Below are positions 45,107-51,963 of a DNA stretch of 64,000 bases, piece by piece. The stretch is taken from positions 1,426,001 through 1,490,000 of the forward strand of contig NZ_CP107931.1 of the NCBI RefSeq assembly GCF_036023875.1. The letters are read 5' to 3'. Numbering within the stretch: the first letter of the stretch is position 1; every line of letters starts with the position of its first letter. A model generated the notes under the pieces. That model did no database searches. It saw nothing but the letters and a program-made list of their open reading frames with translations, and was not told the DNA's origin. Source of the DNA: Mycobacterium sp. NBC_00419 (GTDB taxonomy: Bacteria; Actinomycetota; Actinomycetes; Mycobacteriales; Mycobacteriaceae). Both the position numbers and the translations under genes were made by a program.

Positions 45107-47110
45107 GTGAACAGGGCGGCCGCGGCATCCCTCGTCATTGCGGGGATGTCACTGGCCGCCCTCCCAGCAGCCGGCGTCGCGTCGGCTGCGCCGGGCGACG
45201 GCGACACCGCAGCGTCGTCGACCGCCCATCCCGGGCGGCCCCAGGCCAAGCACTCCCCCGCCACGCCGAGCGCCGCCCGGCACAGCACCGCGACGTCAGC
45301 GCGGGGAGCCGCCAAACCCGTTGTGCACCAATCCTCCACGGCGAGGTCGGCGTCGGTGAACCCGATCGTGGCCGCCTTGTTCAACCGCGCCCCGACGCTC
45401 AGGCCCACCCAGGACACCCCCGGGCTCGACGGCATCGTCCACGGGGCACTGAATGCCACCGACCCCGACGGCGACTCCCTGACCTACACCGTGGTGCGCG
45501 ATCCGGTCCGCGGCCAGATCGCCGTCGACAACGCCGGGAACTTCACCTACACCAGCCAACAACTCAGCTCCACCGACACGTTCACCGTCCGCGTCAGTGA
45601 CGCTGAGAGCGGGTTGCACCTGCACGGTCTGATGGGCCTGATCAATCTGCTGACCTTCGGCCTGATCGGCTCCGCTGGACACACCACCACCCGGGTCATC
45701 ACCGTGTCGGTGACCCCCGGGGTGGACACGACTGCCTACATCCTTCCGGTGAAACCCGATGTCAATGTCAAAAGTGTTCTCACCGTTGGCGATTCACCGT
45801 CTAGTGGCACCTACCCCATGGTGGGCTCGCCCGACGGCCTGGGCTTGTTCGACAACAGCGACGGCACGTTCACGCTTCTGATGAATCATGAACTGGCGTC
45901 CGGCTCCGGCTCGGTACGCGCACACGGGGCCGCCGGGGCGTTCATCTCCCGCTACGTCATCGACAAGGCCACGCTGGACGTCGTGGCCGGGGCCGACCTG
46001 ATCCAGCAGGTGTTCGGCTGGAACGCCGCCACGCAGAGTTCGGACCTGTCCAGCAGCATCGTGGCGTTCAACCGCTTCTGCTCCGGTGACCTTGCCGCGG
46101 TCTCGGCCTACTCCGACAACGGGCTGGGCAGCACCGCGAGGATCTTCCTCACCGGCGAGGAGGGCGGTTCCGGGCGGGCGGTGGCCACCGTGGCCTCCGG
46201 TCCTGACGCCGGAAAGAGCTACATTCTGGGCGCTTTCAGCCCGGCCACCAACGGCTCCGGGCTCACCGGCACTGCGAGCTGGGAGAACCTGCTGGCCAAC
46301 CCCTTCAGCCAGGCCAAGACCGTCGTCATCGGCAACAACGACGGCGGCTCGGGGGTGATGGCCGGCGCGCTGGCCGTCTACGTGGGCACCAAGCAATCCA
46401 GCGGGACCGAAGCCGACAAGGCGGGGCTGACCAACGGGGTGCTCAAGTTCGTCACGGTGGCCGGAAACGCTGCGGAGATCGCCGACGCCGCCACCCGATC
46501 GACCGGCATCACCAGTGGCACCGCCTTCACCCTCAGTTCAGTCGCATCGACCAGCTTCTCGCGGCCCGAGGACGGCGCCTGGAACCCGTTGAACCCCAAC
46601 GAGTATTACTTCGCGACCACCGACCGCCTCGACCAGGTCTCCGACGGCGTGGGCGGCCAGGTCGGCCGCAGCCGGCTATGGCGGCTGACGTTCAGCGACA
46701 TCGCCAACCCGGACGCCGGCGGAACCATCGACCTGCTCGTCGACGGGGACACCGTGGGCGGGGCGAAGGTGAACATGCTCGACAACCTGACGATCGACCG
46801 CGCGGGCCGCATCCTGCTCCAGGAGGACACCGGCGGGGCGGCCCACAACGCCAAGATCTGGCAATACGACATCGCCACCGACACGCTGACGCTGCTGGCC
46901 CGCCACGACCCCACCCGCTTCGGCGACATCGGAGTGAACGCCACCGCGCCGTTCACCATCGACGAGGAGTCCTCGGGCATCGTCGACGCCCAGGACGTGC
47001 TCGGGCCGGGCTGGTTCCTGCTGACGGTGATGGCGCACTACCCGCTGGGCGGCGCACTGGTGGAGGGGGGCCAGCTACTGGCGCTCTACGACGCTCCCGC
47101 GACCGCCTGA
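45107..47110 (+). CDS. Secreted PhoX-like protein with cadherin-like domain
   Basis: The 667-residue protein has a signal peptide (to about 28), a low-complexity linker (29-90), one cadherin/VCBS-type domain (about 90-205, with DPDGDSLTY) carrying an unusual hydrophobic insert GLMGLINLLTFGLIG, and a large domain (about 220-660) like PhoX/DUF839 phosphatases: LLMNHE, a C-containing RFCSGDLAAVS, LTGEEGG, SRPEDGAWNP and LDNLTIDRAGRILLQED. A secreted calcium-dependent phosphatase or esterase role is inferred. GTG start with poor ribosome site, so translation may be coupled to kgd 28 bases upstream. In M. tuberculosis relBE occupies this region instead. Confidence 0.8.
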   Translation: MNRAAAASLVIAGMSLAALPAAGVASAAPGDGDTAASSTAHPGRPQAKHSPATPSAARHSTATSARGAAKPVVHQSSTARSASVNPIVAALFNRAPTLRPTQDTPGLDGIVHGALNATDPDGDSLTYTVVRDPVRGQIAVDNAGNFTYTSQQLSSTDTFTVRVSDAESGLHLHGLMGLINLLTFGLIGSAGHTTTRVITVSVTPGVDTTAYILPVKPDVNVKSVLTVGDSPSSGTYPMVGSPDGLGLFDNSDGTFTLLMNHELASGSGSVRAHGAAGAFISRYVIDKATLDVVAGADLIQQVFGWNAATQSSDLSSSIVAFNRFCSGDLAAVSAYSDNGLGSTARIFLTGEEGGSGRAVATVASGPDAGKSYILGAFSPATNGSGLTGTASWENLLANPFSQAKTVVIGNNDGGSGVMAGALAVYVGTKQSSGTEADKAGLTNGVLKFVTVAGNAAEIADAATRSTGITSGTAFTLSSVASTSFSRPEDGAWNPLNPNEYYFATTDRLDQVSDGVGGQVGRSRLWRLTFSDIANPDAGGTIDLLVDGDTVGGAKVNMLDNLTIDRAGRILLQEDTGGAAHNAKIWQYDIATDTLTLLARHDPTRFGDIGVNATAPFTIDEESSGIVDAQDVLGPGWFLLTVMAHYPLGGALVEGGQLLALYDAPATA

Positions 47111-47117
47111 CTGCGCC

Positions 47118-47171
47118 GACTGGCCAGTTACGACACGTATTGCGCGCGTTTGCGTACGTAAGTGGCCACTC
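47118..47171. repeat. Palindrome C between convergent genes (terminator-like)
   Basis: GACTGGCCAGTTACG at 47118-47132 pairs with the inverse of CGTAAGTGGCCACTC at 47157-47171 (13 of 15 positions). Like family A it comes right after GCGCCGAC and a stop codon. It lies between convergent genes and can stop both transcripts. Only one copy is seen in the window. Confidence 0.6.
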
Positions 47172-47185
47172 GCGGGCTGGACGCC

Positions 47186-47578
47186 CTAGAAGCCGAGGTT
47201 GTTGAGGAACGGCAGCGGGATGGGCGACTGCCCGTTGGCCAGATCCTGCACCGCGCGCGGGCAGAAGAACGACACCGCGATGCCGGTGAACATCGTGGCC
47301 GCACCCAGTGGCCGGCCGATCTGGTCGGCCACGGTAGAGGCGATGTCGGCGGTGTTCTGGCTGCGCTCGGCCAGCAGCGGGCAGATCGACTGACCCATGG
47401 CCACCGCCTGCCCGGGATCGATGTTGTCGATACCGGCAGCGCTCAGGGCGCCCAGGAAGTCGTCGGTCGTGGTGTCGGCGTGCGCTGGCGCGGCGAACGC
47501 CGCAGCACCGGCGATCAGGCCGGCAGCCAGCCCGGCGGTCGTCATACGGCGGAACCTCATGCACACAGCATCGCTCAT
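47186..47578 (-). CDS. Secreted DUF732-family protein
   Basis: The small protein (130 residues from ATG 47578) has a signal peptide (RFRRMTTAGLAAGLIAGAAAFAAPAHA) and a mature DUF732 domain: DDFLGALSAAGI, then GQAVAMGQSICPLL and IAVSFFCPRAV, with the paired cysteines of that family. DUF732 proteins are small secreted mycobacterial proteins of unknown function, many forming a disulphide. ATG 47560 is an equally possible start, giving a shorter signal. It is divergent from an SDR gene. Confidence 0.85.
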   Translation of the reverse strand: MSDAVCMRFRRMTTAGLAAGLIAGAAAFAAPAHADTTTDDFLGALSAAGIDNIDPGQAVAMGQSICPLLAERSQNTADIASTVADQIGRPLGAATMFTGIAVSFFCPRAVQDLANGQSPIPLPFLNNLGF

Positions 47579-47658
47579 CGGCATCCCGCCGTTACCGGCG
47601 GTCCGGATACCCGCTAACGTGGGCCGCGTTCGACACACGTCAAACAAGAGGAGCACTC

Positions 47659-48489
47659 ATGCAGGGGTTCGCTGGGAAGGTAGCCGTGGTGACCGGCGCC
47701 GGTTCGGGTATCGGCCAGGCACTCGCCGTTGAGCTGGGCCGATCGGGTGCCAGCGTAGCGATCTGCGATATCGATACCGACGGTCTGGCCGTCACCGAGG
47801 AGCGCCTCAAGGCCATCGGTGTCAACGTCAAGGCCGACCGCCTCAACGTCACCGAGCGGGAGGCGTTCAGCGCCTACGCCGACGGCGTCAAGGAGCACTT
47901 CGGCAAGGTCAACCAGGTGTACAACAACGCGGGCATCGCGTTCTCCGGCGACGTCGAGATCAGCCAGTTCAAGGACATCGAACGGGTGATGGACGTCGAC
48001 TTCTGGGGTGTCGTGAACGGCACCAAGGTCTTCCTGCCCTACCTGATCGAATCCGGCGACGGCCACGTCATCAACATCTCCAGCATCTTCGGGCTGTTCT
48101 CGGTGCCCGGCCAGGCCGCCTACAACTCGGCGAAGTTCGCGGTGCGCGGCTTCACCGAGGCGCTGCGCCAAGAGATGATCCTGGCCAAGCATCCGGTGAA
48201 GGTGACCACCGTGCACCCGGGCGGCATCAAGACCGCGATCGCCCGCAATGCCACCGCTGCAGAAGGTCTGGACAAGAACGAACTGGCCGAGGCCTTCGAC
48301 ACCAAGCTGGCCCGGACCTCTCCCGAGCGCGCCGCCCAGATCATCCTCGACGGCGTCGCCAAGAACCGGGCCCGCGTGCTCGTCGGCGCCGACGCCAAGA
48401 TCCTGGACGCGATCGTGCGTGTGACCGGCTCGGGTTACCAGCGGTTGTTCTCCACGGTGCTGCCGCGGCTGTCGCCGCCGATGCGTTAG
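47659..48489 (+). CDS. Short-chain dehydrogenase (Rv1245c type)
   Basis: The 276-residue classical SDR has TGAGSGIG, NNAGIAF, a Ser in INISSIFGLF and YNSAKFAVRG as the catalytic Tyr/Lys. The C-terminal extension with LARTSPERAAQIILDGV occurs in a mycobacterial SDR group. GAGGAG precedes the ATG. Substrate unknown. The stop overlaps by four bases the stop of the convergent lpqZ. Order beside lpqZ matches Rv1245c. Confidence 0.9.
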   Translation: MQGFAGKVAVVTGAGSGIGQALAVELGRSGASVAICDIDTDGLAVTEERLKAIGVNVKADRLNVTEREAFSAYADGVKEHFGKVNQVYNNAGIAFSGDVEISQFKDIERVMDVDFWGVVNGTKVFLPYLIESGDGHVINISSIFGLFSVPGQAAYNSAKFAVRGFTEALRQEMILAKHPVKVTTVHPGGIKTAIARNATAAEGLDKNELAEAFDTKLARTSPERAAQIILDGVAKNRARVLVGADAKILDAIVRVTGSGYQRLFSTVLPRLSPPMR

Positions 48490-49337
48490 CGTCCCAGCGG
48501 ATTCGCCGAGAGCCACTTCTCGGCCACCGACCGCGGATCGCCGCCCTCGGCGACCTGGCGGCGCATGTCGGCCAGCGATCCGGTGTCGAGCACCCCTGCG
48601 ACCTCGTTGATCGCCCGCAGCTGCTGCTGGTCGAGTTCGTTGCGCCGATACAGCGGCACGACGTTCTCGGCCTGCACCAGCATCGGCTTGCGGTCGGCGA
48701 GAACCGCGACATCACTGGGGACACCAGCATCGGCGGTGCCGGTCCACGCCGCCGCGACCGCGCCTGTACGCAGCGCCTCGAACATGGCTGCGGCATCGGG
48801 GAATTCGCGTGCCGGCGGCAGCGTGCAGGTGCCGACCACCGTCGGCAGCCCGCGAACCCCGGCCACCGCAGCGAGCGTCAGCCCCGCGCAGTGCTTCACC
48901 AGGGCGGCCAGATCGCGGCTGCCCCACGCCGTCGCGGTGGCATCGGTGACCGCCAGGGCGGGTTTGTCCTCAGCGGAGGTGGCGTAGTCACCGGCGGCCA
49001 GACCCTCCGGTAGAGCCCCGATCATCGCTCGGTACACCTGCGCATCCGAGCGTGCCGCCGAGCCGGGTGCGAACGTCTGCAACAGCCGCCCGGTGAAGCC
49101 GGGGACGACGCTGACCGCGCCGGAATCCAACGCCGCCAACGGGTCGGCGACGACTTCGACGTGCGCGCCGGTCCCGTAGGAGCGCAACGCGGCGGCGTAC
49201 ACCTGGGCCAACAGGTTGGCCTGCGGATCAGCCGTGGTGCCCACCGCCAGCGAAGGACCCGGCGGTGCACTACCGCAGGCCGCCAGCGCAAGCGCCAGCA
49301 GAACCAGCGCTAGCCGCTGAAAGATTTTCGCGCTCAA
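48486..49337 (-). CDS. lpqZ: Lipoprotein LpqZ, OpuAC-like binding protein
   Basis: The 283-residue lipoprotein has a lipobox LAAC (Cys21) and a glycine-betaine/OpuAC-type substrate-binding domain: VGTTADPQANLLAQVYAAAL at the start, VSVVPGFTGRLLQ, and WTGTADAGVPSDV. Such proteins bind quaternary amines for an ABC importer, but no permease genes are adjacent here. It starts with TTG, which overlaps the malic-enzyme stop (TTGA), an unusual coupled start. Order matches Rv1244. Confidence 0.88.
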   Translation of the reverse strand: MSAKIFQRLALVLLALALAACGSAPPGPSLAVGTTADPQANLLAQVYAAALRSYGTGAHVEVVADPLAALDSGAVSVVPGFTGRLLQTFAPGSAARSDAQVYRAMIGALPEGLAAGDYATSAEDKPALAVTDATATAWGSRDLAALVKHCAGLTLAAVAGVRGLPTVVGTCTLPPAREFPDAAAMFEALRTGAVAAAWTGTADAGVPSDVAVLADRKPMLVQAENVVPLYRRNELDQQQLRAINEVAGVLDTGSLADMRRQVAEGGDPRSVAEKWLSANPLGR

Positions 49338-50506
49338 TCCGTTCCGGACGCTGCACCCACCGCGGCCGCGACGGCGGGCCCGACGCGGGGATCCAGCGGG
49401 CTCGGCACAATGTAGTCGGGTGCCAGATCGTCGCCGACGACGGAGAAGATGGCCTCGGCGGCAGCCACTTTCATCTTCTCGGTGATGCGGCGTGCACCGG
49501 CGTCGAGCGCCCCGCGGAACACACCGGGGAACGCGAGCACGTTGTTGATCTGGTTCGGGAAGTCGCTTCGCCCGGTTGCGACGATCGCGGCGTACTTCTT
49601 GGCCACCTCGGGATGAATCTCGGGGTCGGGGTTGGACATCGCGAACACGATGCCGCCCGGGGCCATCGTCGCGATCAGTTCCTCGGGCACGACCCCGGCG
49701 GACACCCCCATGAACACGTCCGCACCGGCGAGCGCCTCGATCATGCCACCGGACAGCGCAGCCGGGTTCGTCCGCTGGGCCAGCTCGGCCTTGAACGGGT
49801 TGAGGTCGTCACGCCCGGTGTGCACGATGCCCTGGGAGTCCAGCACGGTGATGTGGGTGATACCGCTGGCCAGCAGGATGTTCGCGCACGCGATGCCGGC
49901 GGCTCCGGCCCCCGAGATCACCACCTTCAGCGTGCTCATGTCCCGGTCGAGCACCTTGGCCGCGCCCATCAGCGCGGCCAGCACCACGATTGCGGTGCCG
50001 TGCTGGTCGTCGTGCATGACCGGGCAGTCCAGCGCCTCGATCAGCCGCCGTTCGATCTCGAAGCAGCGGGGTGCGGAGATGTCCTCGAGGTTGACCGCGC
50101 CGAAGGTCGGCCGCAGCCGGATCACGGTCTCGACGATCTCGTCGGGATCCTTGGTGTCGAGCACGATCGGGATGGAGTCCAGCCCGCCGAAGGTCTTGAA
50201 CAGCGCGGCCTTACCCTCCATCACCGGCAGCGACGCCGCCGGACCGATGTCACCCAGGCCGAGCACCGCGGTGCCGTCGCTGATCACCGCGACCAGGCGG
50301 TTGGCCCAGGTATACCGGGCGGCCAGGGTGTGGTCGGCCGCGATAGCGCGACTGACCTGGGCCACGCCCGGGGTGTAGGCGATCGATAGGGCACGCTTGC
50401 TGTCCAGCGGCGACTTCAGCTCGACAGAGAGCTTGCCGCCCACGTGAGCGGCAAAGATTTCCTCGTCATCGATGACGAGTCGGGGGGTAGGCACCGTTTC
50501 GGTCAC
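49334..50506 (-). CDS. NAD(P)-dependent malic enzyme
   Basis: The 390-residue enzyme has SIAYTPGVAQVSRAI at the N-terminus, LGLGDIGPAASLPVMEGKA, the metal-binding MHDDQHGTA, a Rossmann motif ISGAGAAGIACANILL and SNPDPEIHPEVA. It is the short bacterial form without the phosphotransacetylase tail. It converts malate to pyruvate and CO2 with reduction of NAD(P). GTG 50506 is chosen so the product begins TETVPTPRLVIDDEE; an ATG at 50557 overlaps the divergent corA region. lpqZ follows with a four-base overlap. Confidence 0.9.
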   Translation of the reverse strand: MTETVPTPRLVIDDEEIFAAHVGGKLSVELKSPLDSKRALSIAYTPGVAQVSRAIAADHTLAARYTWANRLVAVISDGTAVLGLGDIGPAASLPVMEGKAALFKTFGGLDSIPIVLDTKDPDEIVETVIRLRPTFGAVNLEDISAPRCFEIERRLIEALDCPVMHDDQHGTAIVVLAALMGAAKVLDRDMSTLKVVISGAGAAGIACANILLASGITHITVLDSQGIVHTGRDDLNPFKAELAQRTNPAALSGGMIEALAGADVFMGVSAGVVPEELIATMAPGGIVFAMSNPDPEIHPEVAKKYAAIVATGRSDFPNQINNVLAFPGVFRGALDAGARRITEKMKVAAAEAIFSVVGDDLAPDYIVPSPLDPRVGPAVAAAVGAASGTD

Positions 50507-50642
50507 GGCGTCAGGGTACTCGCCCCGCCGTCGACGAAGAATGAGGTTCGGTGTCATCGAAGGACGCCCGCCGAACTACCGGCGCGTACGATTTCTGCTC
50601 GGGTCCACTTGGGCCGTACCGCGCGTGAGGGGAGGCCCGACC

Positions 50643-51749
50643 ATGGCGTCGTTTCGAGCCCGGCCGCCCTCGATGCTCGGCGTGACACGCACCCCGCCGA
50701 GCCCAGACGTCGACGCCAAGCGCATCCACGTCCCGGTGGCCCGGGCGATGGTCGACTGCGCCGTCTATATCGAGGGCGCTCGAATGCCGGGAAAGTACAC
50801 CCACGCCGCCGCCCTGGAGAGGGTGCACGAACTCGAGGCGGAGGGACAGACGGCGTTCGTGTGGATCGGGCTGCACGAACCCGACGAGCATCAGATGCAG
50901 TCGGTGGCCGAGGTCTTCGGACTGCATCCACTGGCGGTCGAAGACGCGGTGCACGCCCACCAGCGCCCGAAGGTCGAGCGCTACGACGACACGCTCTTCC
51001 TCGTCCTCAAGACCGTGAACTACGTCCCGCACGAGTCGGTGGCGCTGGCCCGCGAGATCGTGGAGACCGGCGAGATCATGGTCTTCGTCGGATCGGACTT
51101 CGTGGTGACGGTGCGCCACGGCGACCACACCGGCCTGGCCGGCCTTCGCCGGCAACTGGAGGAGGAACACCAGCAGCTGGCACTGGGCCCCTACGGGGTG
51201 ATGCATGCGATCGCCGATCACGTGGTCGATACCTACCGCGAGGTCAGCGAGTTGATGGAGTGCGATATCGACACCGTCGAGTCCGAGACCTTCTCCCCGT
51301 TGAGCAAGACCGACATCGAGCCGATCTACATGCTCAAGCGTGAGGTCGTCGAATTACGAAGGGCGGTATCGCCGCTCACCGTCGCGCTGGGGCGGTTCAA
51401 CACCGACTACAAGGACCTGATGACCAAGGAGCTGCTGCGTTACATGCGCGACGTCCTGGACCATCAGTCCCAGGCCGCCGACCGGATCGCCAGCTACGAC
51501 GAGATGCTGTCATCTCTGGTGCAGGCCGCGCTGGCCAAGGTCGGTATGCAGCAGAACACCGACATGCGCAAGATCACCGCGTGGGCAGCCATGGCGGCCG
51601 TGCCGACGATGATCGCCGGGATCTACGGCATGAACTTCGACGACATGCCCGAATTGCATTGGCGCTGGGGCTATCCCATGGTGGTGCTGACGATGGTCGG
51701 CATCTGTAGCTTCCTGTACCGCAACTTCCGCCGCAATCACTGGCTCTGA
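50643..51749 (+). CDS. corA: Magnesium/cobalt channel CorA
   Basis: The 368-residue protein has the CorA soluble funnel domain (FVWIGLHEPDEHQMQ, HPLAVEDAVHAHQRPK, FLVLKTVNY) and two C-terminal membrane helices, the first ending in the pore motif YGMNF. It forms a pentameric channel for Mg2+. The ATG at 50643 has GGGAGG upstream with seven-base spacing; longer in-frame starts overlap the malic-enzyme start region. It matches Rv1239c at the C-terminus (RWGYP..., FRRNHWL). Confidence 0.95.
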   Translation: MASFRARPPSMLGVTRTPPSPDVDAKRIHVPVARAMVDCAVYIEGARMPGKYTHAAALERVHELEAEGQTAFVWIGLHEPDEHQMQSVAEVFGLHPLAVEDAVHAHQRPKVERYDDTLFLVLKTVNYVPHESVALAREIVETGEIMVFVGSDFVVTVRHGDHTGLAGLRRQLEEEHQQLALGPYGVMHAIADHVVDTYREVSELMECDIDTVESETFSPLSKTDIEPIYMLKREVVELRRAVSPLTVALGRFNTDYKDLMTKELLRYMRDVLDHQSQAADRIASYDEMLSSLVQAALAKVGMQQNTDMRKITAWAAMAAVPTMIAGIYGMNFDDMPELHWRWGYPMVVLTMVGICSFLYRNFRRNHWL

Positions 51750-51963
51750 CCCGAGCAAAGTTGCACGCCGCCCGGGCTTCATCAGGTTGGCACACCACCG
51801 GAAGCCACGATCCACAGCGACATCACCGAGAACCAGCCCAAACACTCGATGAATATCTTTGCGAAATCACGCAAACCCTCCATGAGGCGCGTCGTATTGT
51901 GATTGGCTAACAATACCGTCATATTGTGATCGGGCAACAATAATCGAGTCGTCGTTGGGAATC
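51750..51963. promoter_or_regulatory. Regulatory intergenic region with tandem 21-bp palindromes
   Basis: The region holds two palindromes of the form TATTGT-N9-ACAATA at 51895-51915 and 51922-51942, with a 27-base period and similar centres (GAT-GG-). Upstream, TTTGCG-N6-CGCAAA at 51858-51875 is another inverted repeat. The segment is strikingly AT-rich for this genome. The gene downstream starts 22 bases after the second palindrome, so binding there would block transcription or translation start. Confidence 0.7.

Noticed and set aside
50462..50479. Perfect palindrome CTCGTCATCGATGACGAG
   Set aside because: Lies inside the malic-enzyme coding sequence where it encodes LVIDDE; likely a codon coincidence, although it is near the divergent corA gene.
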